Below, piece after piece: positions 8,301-17,080 of a stretch of 64,000 nt of DNA. This stretch comes from VXNE01 sp965208745 (lineage in GTDB: Bacteria; Pseudomonadota; Gammaproteobacteria; Pseudomonadales; Azotimanducaceae): positions 3,038,001-3,102,000 of the forward strand of contig CBDBPN010000004.1 in the NCBI GenBank assembly GCA_965208745.1. The letters run 5' to 3'. The notes under the pieces are model-generated. The model was given only the letters and a program-made list of their open reading frames with translations. It was not told the DNA's origin and made no database searches. Position numbers and translations under genes: made by a program. How positions within the stretch are numbered: position 1 is the first letter of the stretch; the number at the start of each line of letters is the position of its first letter.

Positions 8301-8902
8301 CAGGCGGTCTCCCCGTCCTCACCGATCACGATCACGTCGTCCGTCTCGAAGAAGTACGGCGGCACGGGCAGGTTGTCCGGCGCCGGTACGGCCTTGACCA
8401 CCCGCCCGGCGAGGTCGAAGCGGGATCCGTGGCATGGGCAGAAGAAGCCTCCCTGCCAGTCCGGGTCGAAAGCCTCGGGCTGGACCTCCCCGTAGTACTT
8501 GGGCGAGCAGCCGAGATGCGTGCAGAGGCCGACATACACGCCGATCTCCGGACGCCGCGAGCGCCAGGCGTTGCGCGCGTAGTCGGGCTGCATGTCGGCG
8601 TTCTCGGAATCCGGGTCGGCGAGGTCCGCGGTCTCGGACGCGAGCAGTTCGACCGACTCGGAGGCTCGATAGATGACGAAAACCGGTTGGCCCCGCCAGG
8701 CCGGGATGGGGCCGAGGATCTCCCCGGGGCGGAGCTTTCCGATGTCGACGCGGATGGGGGCGCCGAGTGCCCGGGCCTTGGCGCTCGGCGTCCAGGCCTT
8801 GACGAACGGTATCGCGGCGCCGATCGCGCCGACGCCGCTGAGCGCCGCCGTCGAAGCGATCAGGAAGTACCTGCGCCCGGTGTTGGTGCTTTCGTCGCTC
8901 AA
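8300..8902 (-). CDS. petA: Rieske iron-sulfur subunit of the bc1 complex
   Basis: Carries the high-potential 2Fe-2S cluster that takes electrons from ubiquinol. The N-terminus GRRYFLIASTAALSGVGAIGAAIPFV combines a Tat-like start with the membrane anchor. Cluster ligands are in CTHLGC (near residue 126) and CPCHGS (near residue 151). The product has 200 residues, the usual size. First gene of the petABC operon; about 106 bases separate it from rpsI upstream, with no clear terminator in the gap. Confidence 0.96.
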   Translation of the reverse strand: MSDESTNTGRRYFLIASTAALSGVGAIGAAIPFVKAWTPSAKARALGAPIRVDIGKLRPGEILGPIPAWRGQPVFVIYRASESVELLASETADLADPDSENADMQPDYARNAWRSRRPEIGVYVGLCTHLGCSPKYYGEVQPEAFDPDWQGGFFCPCHGSRFDLAGRVVKAVPAPDNLPVPPYFFETDDVIVIGEDGETA

Positions 8903-9008
8903 GACAGGCTGCTCCCGCCGTCGTCCTGTCGTGTCTGTCGTGTCCTTGGTGTCCCGCCAGTCGAGCGCACCCGCGGCGGGCGACCGGCCGGTGGACGTCC
9001 GCTTCGGA

Positions 9009-9401
9009 TCACCGCTTCGAGTATTGCGGACGTTTGCGCGCCTTGCGCAGCCCGACCTTCTTCCGTTCCACCTCCCGCGCGTCGCGGGTGATGAAGCCGG
9101 CCTGTCGCAGGTCCGATCGCAGGGTCTCGTCGTAGTCCACGAGGGCGCGCGCGATACCGTGCCGTATGGCCCCCGCCTGACCGGACGATCCGCCGCCCTT
9201 CACCGTCACCGTGATGTCGAACCGGTCCAAGGCACCTGCGACCTCGAGCGGCTGGCGCACGATCATGCGCGCGGTCTCCCGTCCGAAGTACTCGTCCACG
9301 GGACGCGCGTTCACGAGGATGCGGCCGTTGCCGGGCCGGATGAAGACCCGTGCCGTGCAACTCTTGCGCCGGCCGGTGCCGTAGTTGTGTCCCTGTGCCA
9401 T
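9009..9401 (-). CDS. rpsI: 30S ribosomal protein S9
   Basis: S9 lies in the head of the small subunit; its C-terminal tail reaches the P-site tRNA. The ATG at 9401 gives 130 residues beginning MAQGHNYGTGRRK, with TVTVKGGGSSGQAGAIRHGIARAL in the middle and the basic tail RKARKRPQYSKR. An in-frame extension upstream is not conserved and is rejected. Follows rplM by 67 bases, the conserved rplM-rpsI operon. Confidence 0.98.
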   Translation of the reverse strand: MAQGHNYGTGRRKSCTARVFIRPGNGRILVNARPVDEYFGRETARMIVRQPLEVAGALDRFDITVTVKGGGSSGQAGAIRHGIARALVDYDETLRSDLRQAGFITRDAREVERKKVGLRKARKRPQYSKR

Positions 9402-9468
9402 GCTCGTCCTCGAACCGGGGGTGCCTGGGCTGAATGACCGCTGCGGTCGCGTACCGGGAGCTGCCGCG

Positions 9469-9897
9469 CTACAGCGCGAGCGACCTCGGTTGCTGCGCGG
9501 AATGCGGGTGGTCGGGTCCCGCATACACCTTGAGCTTGCGGAATGCCGCGCGTCCCAGGGGATTGCGCGGCAGCATGCCCTTGACCGCCTTCTCGATGAC
9601 CCGCTCCGGATGCTTCTCGATCATGTCCTCGAAACGCGTCGCCTTGATGCCCCCGGGATAGCCGGTGTGGCGGTAATAGGTCTTGGCGACGGCCTTGTTC
9701 CCCGTCACGCGTACCTTCTCCGCATTGACCACCACGATGTAGTCGCCGGTGTCCACGTGCGGCGTGTAGGCCGCCTTGTGCTTGCCCCGCAACCGGCGCG
9801 CCACCTCCGTCGCGAGGCGGCCGAGGGTCTGGCTTTCGGCGTCGATGACAAACCACGCGCGCTCGACATCCTGAGGACGCGTGCTGACGGTCTTCAT
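9469..9897 (-). CDS. rplM: 50S ribosomal protein L13
   Basis: An early-assembly protein of the large subunit. 142 residues, the same as in other gammaproteobacteria, beginning MKTVSTRPQDVERAWFVIDAE and containing DYIVVVNAEKVRVTGNK and RHTGYPGGIK. First gene of rplM-rpsI; a promoter-like sequence lies 30 bases upstream, overlapping the end of zapE. Confidence 0.98.
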   Translation of the reverse strand: MKTVSTRPQDVERAWFVIDAESQTLGRLATEVARRLRGKHKAAYTPHVDTGDYIVVVNAEKVRVTGNKAVAKTYYRHTGYPGGIKATRFEDMIEKHPERVIEKAVKGMLPRNPLGRAAFRKLKVYAGPDHPHSAQQPRSLAL

Positions 9898-9926
9898 GCG
9901 GAGGATCCGGCGTAAGAAGCGCGCGG

Positions 9927-9956
9927 ATTCTATCGAACGAGCGCGCGGACGATCAA
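9927..9956 (-). promoter_or_regulatory. Candidate promoter of rplM-rpsI
   Basis: On the minus strand TTGATC (9951-9956) and TAGAAT (9927-9932) are separated by 18 bases and lie 30 bases before the rplM start. The -35 box overlaps the zapE stop codon. Match to the sigma-70 consensus is moderate, so this is a proposal from position and sequence only. Confidence 0.45.
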
Positions 9957-11074
9957 GGTTTGTGGGAGCGCCCGAGGTACTCGCGGGACTGCATCTCGCG
10001 GAGACGGCTGGCGGTACGGTCGAACTCCGCCCGCAGGCGTTCGCCCTGGTAGAGATCCCCGATGGCGGCCTGCGCGGACAGCACCAGCTTGACGTTGCGG
10101 TCGTACAGTTCGTCGATCAGTCCGATGAAACGGCGTGCCGCGTCCTCCCGCGTGCGGCCGAAGACGGGGACCGCGCTCAGGACGACCGCGTGGAACTCCC
10201 GCGACAGCTCGACGTAGTCGTTCTGGCTGCGCGGCCCTTCGCAGAGCTCGGGGAAGTCGAACCAGGCCACGTCGTCGGTACGCCGGCGCGTGCGTATCTC
10301 GCGTCCGTTCACCTCCAGCCGCGCCCCCTCCCTCGGAGGCTGCGGTGCGAGGGCCGCGAAGCACTCCGCGAGCCGGTTCTCCGCAGCCTCGGACAGCGGC
10401 CACTGATAGGTGTCGGCGTCCGCCAGCACGCGTAGGCGATGATCGGCGCGGCCATCGAGATGCAGCACCTGCATCCGTGCCTCGATGCGCTCGATGGCAG
10501 GCAGGAAGCGCCGCCGTTGCAGCCCGTTCTCGTAGAGGCGCCGCGGCTCGACGTTGGACGTGCAGACGAGGGTGACGCCGCGGTCGAGCAACACGCCGAC
10601 CAGTTCTCCGAGGATCATCGCGTCGCCGATGTCGGAGACGAAGAACTCGTCGAAGCACAGCACGGCCGCCTCGTCGGCCATGTCGTCCGCCACGCGCTGC
10701 AACGGATTGGGCACGCCCGCCAGGCGGCGCAGGTCGTTGTGCACGCGCAGCATGAAGCGGTGGAAATGGAGGCGGAGTTTGGCCTCGAAGGGGAGACACT
10801 CGAAGAACAGGTCCATCAGGTAGGTCTTGCCGCGGCCGACGCCGCCCCACAGGTACAGCCCGCCGACCTGTGGCCCCGGGCGCCGCTGGAATGGCGCAAG
10901 GCCGCTCCGGAGCGCGTGGGCGACGCGCCGCAGCACGCCGGGATCCGTGCGGTGCATCCCGTCGAGACGGTGGTGGAGCGCGTCGAGTTCGCGCAGCGCC
11001 GCGGCCTGCGCGGGATCGGTCCGGAAGCCCCGCACGGCGAGGTTCCGCTCGTGTGCGGCGGTGGGAGTCGTCAT
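9953..11074 (-). CDS. zapE: Cell division AAA ATPase ZapE (AFG1 family)
   Basis: ZapE is an AFG1-like ATPase that associates with the Z-ring. The 373-residue protein has Walker A GGVGRGKTYLMD near residue 90, Walker B VLCFDEFFVSDIGDAM near residue 140 and a sensor region with CTSNVEP. The C-terminus ends RSHKP. The gene lies between hisD and rplM on the same strand. Family assignment is firm; the division role is from the E. coli homologue. Confidence 0.94.
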   Translation of the reverse strand: MTTPTAAHERNLAVRGFRTDPAQAAALRELDALHHRLDGMHRTDPGVLRRVAHALRSGLAPFQRRPGPQVGGLYLWGGVGRGKTYLMDLFFECLPFEAKLRLHFHRFMLRVHNDLRRLAGVPNPLQRVADDMADEAAVLCFDEFFVSDIGDAMILGELVGVLLDRGVTLVCTSNVEPRRLYENGLQRRRFLPAIERIEARMQVLHLDGRADHRLRVLADADTYQWPLSEAAENRLAECFAALAPQPPREGARLEVNGREIRTRRRTDDVAWFDFPELCEGPRSQNDYVELSREFHAVVLSAVPVFGRTREDAARRFIGLIDELYDRNVKLVLSAQAAIGDLYQGERLRAEFDRTASRLREMQSREYLGRSHKP

Positions 11075-11086
11075 GGGTGCTGGGGC

Positions 11087-12391
11087 TCAGATGTCCTCGA
11101 GGCGCGCGAGGGCGGACAGGGCGTGCGCCTCGAGGCCCTCCGTCCTCGCGATGGCGGCCGCCGTGCGTGCCAGCGCCGGCGCCCCGGCGGCCGAGATCCC
11201 GATCACCGAACTGCGCTTCAGGAAATCGTTCACGCCCAGGGGCGATGCGTAACGCGCCGTGCCGAAGGTCGGCAGTACATGGCTCGGTCCGGCGCTGTAG
11301 TCGCCGAGCGCCTCGGCGGCGTGCCCGCCGAGGAAGATCGCGCCGGCGTGCCGCACTTGGGGGAGGAGGGCGTCCGGGTCCGCGACCGCCAGCTGCAAGT
11401 GCTCGGGCGCCAGCCGGTTGGCGACGTCGACGGCTTCTTCGAGGTTGCGCGTGCGGATGAGCGCGCCGCGGGCTTCGAGCGACGCGGCGATGACGGAGCG
11501 GCGCGACATCCCCGGCAGCAGCGCCTCCATCTGACGGGCCACCGCGTCGAGGTACTCCGCCTCCGGCGACAGCAGGATGGCCTGCGCCGCGGCGTCGTGT
11601 TCCGCCTGGGAGAAGAGATCGAGGGCGGTCCAGCGGACCGGTACGCTGCCGTCGGCGACGATGACGACCTCGCTGGGCCCGGCGATGCTGTCGATGCCGA
11701 CCGGCCCGAACACTTGCCGCTTCGCTGCGGCAACATAGGCGCCGCCCGGTCCCACGATCTTGTCCACGCGCGGGATCGTGGCCGTGCCGTGAGCCAAGGC
11801 CGCGATCGCCTGGGCGCCGCCGATCGTGAACACGAGGTCCGCGCCGCCGACATGCAGCGCCGCCAGAACGTGGTCGCTGTGCCGGCCGCCCGGCGTGGGG
11901 ACGACCACGATGCGCTGTCCGACTCCCGCGACGCGTGCCGGGACGAGGGTCATGAGCGCGGTGGACGGATACGCCGCCTGCCCCCCCGGGACGTAGACGC
12001 CCACCCGGTCGAGCGGTACGACGCGCTGGCCGAGCCGGTTGCCGAGACCGTCCTCGTAGTCGAAGGACGCGGCGTCCTCGAGCTGGCGCTCGTGGAAGCC
12101 GCGGATGCGTGTCGCGGCGGCGTCCAGTGCCTGGCGATCGGCCCGGGGGAGGCCGGCGTGGGCCTCCGCGAGCCGTGCGGCGTCGAGCCTCAGTTCGGTC
12201 AGGCTGTCCGCACCGAGGCCGTCGAAACGGCGCGAGTACTCCAGCACGGCGGCATCGCCCCGCTCGCGCACGTCGCGCACGATTTTCGCGACCGAGCGCT
12301 CGACCGCCTCGTCCCCGGAGGCCTCCCAGTAGCCGAGCCGTGCGAGGGCGGCGTCGAAGTCCGCCGCGCCCGTATCGAGGCGCCCGATCAC
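11087..12391 (-). CDS. hisD: Histidinol dehydrogenase
   Basis: Catalyses the last two steps of histidine synthesis, oxidising L-histidinol to L-histidine with NAD+ and Zn2+. 434 residues from the GTG at 12391, which overlaps the murA stop. Motifs: VYVPGGQAAYPSTALM, IAGPSEVVIVAD, LFSQAEHD (zinc/catalytic Gln and His), APEHLQL and SAGPSHVLPTFGTARYASPLG. The frame is open further upstream inside murA, which is not coding. No other his gene is in the window; in Pseudomonas hisG lies between murA and hisD but is missing here. Confidence 0.96.
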   Translation of the reverse strand: MIGRLDTGAADFDAALARLGYWEASGDEAVERSVAKIVRDVRERGDAAVLEYSRRFDGLGADSLTELRLDAARLAEAHAGLPRADRQALDAAATRIRGFHERQLEDAASFDYEDGLGNRLGQRVVPLDRVGVYVPGGQAAYPSTALMTLVPARVAGVGQRIVVVPTPGGRHSDHVLAALHVGGADLVFTIGGAQAIAALAHGTATIPRVDKIVGPGGAYVAAAKRQVFGPVGIDSIAGPSEVVIVADGSVPVRWTALDLFSQAEHDAAAQAILLSPEAEYLDAVARQMEALLPGMSRRSVIAASLEARGALIRTRNLEEAVDVANRLAPEHLQLAVADPDALLPQVRHAGAIFLGGHAAEALGDYSAGPSHVLPTFGTARYASPLGVNDFLKRSSVIGISAAGAPALARTAAAIARTEGLEAHALSALARLEDI

Positions 12392-13665
12392 GGCGTGGGT
12401 CGGTCTTCCGAGACCCGGCGCACGTCGGCGCCGAGCGCGCGGAGCTTCCGCTCGATACCCTCGTAGCCGCGGTCGATGTGGTAGATGCGGTCGATCACGG
12501 TGTCGCCCCGCGCGACCAGTGCGCCGACCACCAGCCCGAAGGAGGCCCGCAGGTCGGTCGCCATCACCGGAGCGCCTCGCAGCCGCGTCACGCCGCGCAC
12601 GACAGCGGTCCGAGGGCCCTCCAGGCGCACGTCCGCGCCGAGCCGCGACAGCTCGTTCAGGTGCATGAAGCGGTTCTCGAAGATGGTCTCGACCACCCGG
12701 CTGGTGCCGCGCGCCACGGTGTTCATCGCCAGGAACTGTGCCTGCATGTCCGTCGGGAAACCGGGATACGGCGCCGTCGCGATGTCCACAGCGCGCGGCC
12801 GCTCGCCGCTCATGTCCAGTGCGACCCGGCCGGGCTCGGCCTCGACGGTGGCGCCGGCGTCCTCGAGCTTCCGCAGGACCTCGCGCAGGGAGGACGGTTG
12901 CCCGTTCAGCAGGCGCACGCTTCCCCGCGTGGCGGCGGCGGCGATCAGGTACGTGCCCGCTTCGACGCGGTCGGGCATGACCCGGTGCTGGCAGCCGCGG
13001 AGGGCCCGGACCCCCTCGATCTCGATGACGTCGGAGCCGTGGCCGTGAATCCGCGCGCCCATGGCGATGAGGCACTCGGCCAGGTCGACGATCTCGGGTT
13101 CCCGGGCGGCGTTCTCGATCCGCGTCGTGCCGCGGGCGAGTGTGGCGGCCATGAGGAGGTTCTCGGTGCCGCCGACCGTGGGCACGTCGAGCACGATCCT
13201 GCAGCCGCGCAGTCCGTGCGCGGCGCGCGCCTTGACGTAGCCGTCCTCCAGTTCGACCAACGCGCCGAGCGCCGTAAACCCCTTGAGGTGCTGGTCCACC
13301 GGTCGCGGCCCTATGGCGCACCCGCCCGGAAGGGAGACCTCGGCGCGGCCGAAACGCGCGAGCAGGGGCCCCATGAGCAGGAAGGACGCCCGCATGGTCT
13401 TGACCAGGTCGTAGGGTGCGCGGAAGCGGGACACAGCGGACTGGGTCACCTCGACGGTCGTGTCCTCTCCGGCGACATCGGCTCCCAGGTTGCGCAACAG
13501 GGCGATCATCGTCGCCACGTCCCGGAGCCGCGGGACGTTGTGGAGGCGGACGGGGCCCTCGGCCAGGAGAGCGGCCGCCAGTATCGGCAGGACGGAGTTC
13601 TTTGCGCCGGAGACCGTCAACTCTCCGGAGAGCGGGGTCCCGCCGCGAATGACCAGCTTGTCCAA
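12388..13665 (-). CDS. murA: UDP-N-acetylglucosamine 1-carboxyvinyltransferase MurA
   Basis: The first committed step of peptidoglycan synthesis, adding enolpyruvate from PEP to UDP-GlcNAc. 425 residues; begins MDKLVIRGGTPLSGELTVSGAKNSVLPILAA. The catalytic cysteine loop LPGGCAIGPRPVDQHLKGF is present, so the enzyme should be fosfomycin-sensitive. Also seen: TNPQ-like region PYPGFPTDMQAQ and the substrate arginine segment RFMHLNELSRLGAD. It follows ibaG by 16 bases and overlaps hisD. Confidence 0.97.
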   Translation of the reverse strand: MDKLVIRGGTPLSGELTVSGAKNSVLPILAAALLAEGPVRLHNVPRLRDVATMIALLRNLGADVAGEDTTVEVTQSAVSRFRAPYDLVKTMRASFLLMGPLLARFGRAEVSLPGGCAIGPRPVDQHLKGFTALGALVELEDGYVKARAAHGLRGCRIVLDVPTVGGTENLLMAATLARGTTRIENAAREPEIVDLAECLIAMGARIHGHGSDVIEIEGVRALRGCQHRVMPDRVEAGTYLIAAAATRGSVRLLNGQPSSLREVLRKLEDAGATVEAEPGRVALDMSGERPRAVDIATAPYPGFPTDMQAQFLAMNTVARGTSRVVETIFENRFMHLNELSRLGADVRLEGPRTAVVRGVTRLRGAPVMATDLRASFGLVVGALVARGDTVIDRIYHIDRGYEGIERKLRALGADVRRVSEDRPTP

Positions 13666-13681
13666 GTTGCGCTCGCCCCTG

Positions 13682-13948
13682 TCAGCCGGGCCCGCTTGCG
13701 TCCCGGTTCCCGGCGCCGGACTCCCGGGCCTCCTCCGGGGTCACGGCGCGTATGGTCACCGCGTGGACGGAGCCGTCACGGATCAGTTCTCCGATGGCCT
13801 GGTAGACGAGTTGCTGGCGCCGCACGCGGCTGAGCCCGGCGAACGCGGGACTGGTAACGGCCACCTGGAAGTGATTGCCGTCGGCGTGTACCTCGACCTC
13901 GGCGTTCTCGACGTGAGCCTGCACGAGTCCCGTGATGGATTCCTTCAT
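13682..13948 (-). CDS. ibaG: BolA-family protein IbaG
   Basis: A small BolA-like protein; family members partner with monothiol glutaredoxins and 2Fe-2S clusters. 88 residues with the BolA core VEVHADGNHFQVAVTSPAFAGLSRVRRQQLVY, including the conserved histidine, and an unusual non-conserved tail rich in Gly, Glu and Ala. Located directly before murA as in E. coli and Pseudomonas. The first gene of the minus-strand unit, divergent from yrbG. Confidence 0.92.
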   Translation of the reverse strand: MKESITGLVQAHVENAEVEVHADGNHFQVAVTSPAFAGLSRVRRQQLVYQAIGELIRDGSVHAVTIRAVTPEEARESGAGNRDASGPG

Positions 13949-14258
13949 CCCTTCCGGTTCCGGCTGTTGCTGGATGGCCCTTGGCTAGGCGGCGGCAGAT
14001 TCACGTTAACATGCCGCGGCAACGACCGCGTTCGAGACGGCACGAATTGGCGCGCGCTCCGGTCCCGGCCGCAGCCGCGCTCCAGAGTGTGACGGTAACG
14101 CACGAAAGCGTAGCGATACTGGAGAAAATGGTGAGCGGTACCCGATCGTGAGGAGTCGAGACGCGTGCGGCAGGGTCGCGCGGGCACGCGCCGAGGACCG
14201 GGATCCCTGGCGATCGTCGCGTCCCCGCATGCATCACCCGGGCTGACGGTCCGCCCCC
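13949..14258. other. Intergenic region between ibaG and yrbG
   Basis: A 310-base gap between divergent units, so it must hold promoters for both directions. A less GC-rich patch around 14090-14140 is the likeliest place, but no pair of boxes stands out. In other gammaproteobacteria the mla genes lie in this neighbourhood; I see no remnant of them here. Confidence 0.4.
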
Positions 14259-15221
14259 ATGTGGCTCCCGATCCTGGCATTGATCCTCGGGTTCGTCGCC
14301 CTGATCTGGAGCGCCGACCGATTCGTCTCCGGAGCGGCGGCCACCGCCAGCAACCTCAACGTCTCCAAGGTCCTCATCGGCCTCACGGTGGTGTCGGTGG
14401 GCACCTCGGCGCCCGAGATCCTCGTGGCCCTGGCGGCGGCGCTCGAAGAATCCTCTTCCCTTGCGATCGGGAACGCGATCGGTTCGAACATAGCTAATGT
14501 CGGGCTCGTCCTCGGGGTGACGGCCATGGTCGCGCCGCTGCCGTTCGCGCCGGGTGTGCTCAAGCTGGAGTTGCCCTGGCTCATCGCGGCCACGCTCCTG
14601 GCGCTGATCTGTCTTTTCGACCTGTGGCTCGGCACGTTCGACGGGCTGCTCCTGCTGGCCGGGCTCTGGCTCGTCATGCACCGGCTCATGCGCAAGCAAC
14701 GGGGGGCGGCGCACGGGATTCGCGAGACCCTCGAGGAGGAACTCGAGGAACTGCCGAGCATGACCACGGCCCGCGCGGTCCTCTGGACGGCGATCGGCCT
14801 GGCGGTCCTGCTCGCGGCGGCCTGGATCCTGGTGTGGGCCGCAACGGAGATCGCGCGCCTGCTCGGCGTCAGCGAACTCGTCATCGGACTGACGGTGGTG
14901 GCCGTCGGTACCAGCTTGCCCGAGTTGGCGGCCACGCTCAGCGCCGCGATCAAGGGACATCCCGACATCGCGATCGGCAACGTCGTCGGGTCGAACATCC
15001 TCAATATCCTCGCGGTGCTGGCCGTGCCCGCGCTCGTGTACCCGGTGGGCATCGAGGCGCACGTCCTGTGGCGGGACTTCGGGATGATGGCGGCGTTGAC
15101 GGCCCTGCTGGTCCTGTTCGCGTACGCCATCGGCTCGCGGCCGACGATCACGCGCTTCGAGGGTTCCGTGATGGTACTGGCGTGGATCGGCTACATGGTG
15201 CTGCTCTACCACCAGGCGTGA
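14259..15221 (+). CDS. yrbG: Calcium/sodium:proton antiporter family protein YrbG
   Basis: An inner-membrane cation/Ca2+ exchanger of the CaCA family. 320 residues, about ten membrane segments in two inverted halves, each with its alpha-repeat: GTSAPEILVALAAAL plus AIGNAIGSNIANVGLVLG in the first and GTSLPELAATLSAAI plus AIGNVVGSNILNILAV in the second. An acidic loop (LEEELEELP) links the halves. It begins the plus-strand kdsC-lpt-rpoN unit, as in E. coli where yrbG-kdsD-kdsC-lptCAB are adjacent; kdsD is absent here. Confidence 0.93.
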   Translation: MWLPILALILGFVALIWSADRFVSGAAATASNLNVSKVLIGLTVVSVGTSAPEILVALAAALEESSSLAIGNAIGSNIANVGLVLGVTAMVAPLPFAPGVLKLELPWLIAATLLALICLFDLWLGTFDGLLLLAGLWLVMHRLMRKQRGAAHGIRETLEEELEELPSMTTARAVLWTAIGLAVLLAAAWILVWAATEIARLLGVSELVIGLTVVAVGTSLPELAATLSAAIKGHPDIAIGNVVGSNILNILAVLAVPALVYPVGIEAHVLWRDFGMMAALTALLVLFAYAIGSRPTITRFEGSVMVLAWIGYMVLLYHQA

Positions 15222-15231
15222 CTGGCCAGGC

Positions 15232-15801
15232 GTGACCGTGCCAAGCCCGAATCCGAACGCGTTCCCGTCCGAGGCGTTGTCGGGCGCCCGGCAAGTCGAG
15301 CTGCTGATCCTGGATGTCGACGGCGTCCTCACGGATGGCCGCCTGCACTACTCGGACGGGGGCGTCGAGACCAAGGCCTTCCACGCGCAGGACGGTGCTG
15401 CCATCAAGATGGTCCAGGGGGCAGGTATACCGGTGGCGATCGTCTCGGGGCGGGACTCCGAGGCGGTCGGACGGCGCGCGGGGGAGCTCGGCATCGCCCA
15501 CGTCCACCAGGGAGTGGCGGACAAGGCGGGAACCCTGGAGGAGCTGGGCCGGGCCACGGGGATCGCGCCGGAGCGGATGGCGCACGTGGGCGACGACATT
15601 CCGGATCTGGCCCTGTTCGACCGCGTCGGCTTCCGGATCAGCGTGCCTGGCGCGCACCCGGCGGTTCTTGCCGAGGCGGACTACGTGACCGGGATGGCGC
15701 CCGGGTCGGGCGCGGTGCGCGAGGCCTGCCACCTGATCCTGGTCGCGCGGGGCCTGTGGGGCGATGCGTTGTTCAAGGCCCGCGGTTCCAGGCCGGGGTA
15801 G
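15232..15801 (+). CDS. kdsC: 3-deoxy-D-manno-octulosonate 8-phosphate phosphatase KdsC
   Basis: A HAD-family phosphatase making free Kdo for lipid A inner core. 189 residues; the nucleophile motif LLILDVDGVLTDGRL is near residue 25, motif II IVSGRDSEAV, and Mg2+-binding motif IV GDDIPDLALF. The start is taken as GTG at 15232. Follows yrbG by 10 bases. KdsD, the arabinose-5-phosphate isomerase usually in this operon, is not between them and must be elsewhere or replaced. Confidence 0.94.
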   Translation: MTVPSPNPNAFPSEALSGARQVELLILDVDGVLTDGRLHYSDGGVETKAFHAQDGAAIKMVQGAGIPVAIVSGRDSEAVGRRAGELGIAHVHQGVADKAGTLEELGRATGIAPERMAHVGDDIPDLALFDRVGFRISVPGAHPAVLAEADYVTGMAPGSGAVREACHLILVARGLWGDALFKARGSRPG

Positions 15802-15810
15802 CCGGCCGAC

Positions 15811-16437
15811 ATGAAGCGCTGGCATTGGGGCGCTGGATTCGCGGCGGCGTTCGTCTTTGCGCTGGTGTTCCTGCAGTCCGGCGATCGGCCCGCGCCGGAG
15901 CTGCCGCCGGAACTCCAGGACGAACCGGACGTCTACATAGACGGAGCGGTGATCACGCAGTTCCGGGAAGACGGCGCCTTGCGTTACCGGATCGCGTCCG
16001 ACGAGATCCGCCAGTACGAGAGGCAGGGACTTGCGACGCTCGAGGGCCCGGCGCTGGACCTCTATCCGCCAGAGACGCCGCCGTGGCACGTCTCGGCCGA
16101 CCGCGGCGTGCTGCGGACCGTTGCCGGACCCTCGGGCGCGCCGGAAGAGCAACTGCTGCTGCGCGAGAACGTCGTCCTGCGGCGCGACCTCGGCGACGGC
16201 GGCGTGCTGGTCGTCAGTACGGCTTCGCTCTACGTCTACCCGGAGCGTCAAATCGCCCGCACGGACCGGCCTGTTATGATCGAGGCGCCCGGCCGGCGCG
16301 GTACCGCGGCCGGTTTCGAAGGCGACCTGGAACGCGGGTGGATGCGCCTCTCGTCTGCGCCCGGACAACGGGTCCATATCGTCGCCGTCCCACGCCCTGG
16401 CGACGGCGATTCTCGATCGGCCAGGGGTTCGACATGA
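15811..16437 (+). CDS. lptC: LPS export system protein LptC
   Basis: A bitopic inner-membrane protein that receives LPS from LptBFG and passes it to LptA. 208 residues: N-terminal anchor WHWGAGFAAAFVFALVFLQS, then a periplasmic beta-jellyroll (VYIDGAVITQFREDGALRYRIASDEIRQYE). It is preceded by kdsC (9 bases) and overlaps lptA as ATGA, fitting one LPS transport operon. Confidence 0.9.
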   Translation: MKRWHWGAGFAAAFVFALVFLQSGDRPAPELPPELQDEPDVYIDGAVITQFREDGALRYRIASDEIRQYERQGLATLEGPALDLYPPETPPWHVSADRGVLRTVAGPSGAPEEQLLLRENVVLRRDLGDGGVLVVSTASLYVYPERQIARTDRPVMIEAPGRRGTAAGFEGDLERGWMRLSSAPGQRVHIVAVPRPGDGDSRSARGST

Positions 16438-16976
16438 GCGGGAGCGCGGACCGACGACACCGGGTGCGAGGCTTGAGGGCCCTTCGTTGCGCCGCGATCG
16501 TGTTGCTGGGCGCCGCCGCCTCGGCGGTGGAAGCGCCCGTGGTCGACGATGCGGACCAGCCCATTCACTGGCGCGCGGATCACGCGGAGGTCGACGCCAG
16601 GGGCCGCACCATCCTGACGGGCGACGTGTGGATGGAACAGGGCACGCTGCGCGTCGAGGCCGACCGCATGGTCATCGAATACGACGGGGACCGGGTGGTC
16701 CACGTCGCTGCGGAGGGTGACCTCGCCCGTTACCGGCAGCGGCCCTGGCCGGCCGCCGCGCCGGTCGAGGCCGACGCCGAGCGGATCGTGTACCACGCGG
16801 CGGAAGAACGCGTGGAGCTGCTCGGTCGGGCGTACCTGGCGCAGGAGCCGAACGAGATCCGCGGAGAGGTCATCCACTACGACCTGCGGGAAGGCAGGAT
16901 CGACGCGGCAGGCAACGGAGACGGGAGGGTGGAGATGATCTGGCAGCCGGAGCGGGATGGGGGCGAGACCCGTTAA
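16434..16976 (+). CDS. lptA: LPS periplasmic bridge protein LptA
   Basis: LptA oligomerises into the periplasmic bridge that carries LPS to LptDE. 180 residues from the ATG at 16434: signal peptide ALRCAAIVLLGAAASAVEA, then the OstA-like fold PIHWRADHAEVDARGRTILTGDVWMEQGTLRVEADRM split over typical beta strands, and EIRGEVIHYDLREGRI near the end. The frame is open upstream of this ATG but not conserved there. A 104-base gap separates it from lptB. Confidence 0.93.
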   Translation: MSGSADRRHRVRGLRALRCAAIVLLGAAASAVEAPVVDDADQPIHWRADHAEVDARGRTILTGDVWMEQGTLRVEADRMVIEYDGDRVVHVAAEGDLARYRQRPWPAAAPVEADAERIVYHAAEERVELLGRAYLAQEPNEIRGEVIHYDLREGRIDAAGNGDGRVEMIWQPERDGGETR

Positions 16977-17080
16977 CGCGACCGAAGCCGTCGCCCTGGC
17001 GGGCGCTGGGTCTTCCTGCATCGAGGTGTCGCGCGAAGTCCGACACCCTGCTCGGGGCGCTCGTGGGCCGGTGGGCGCGG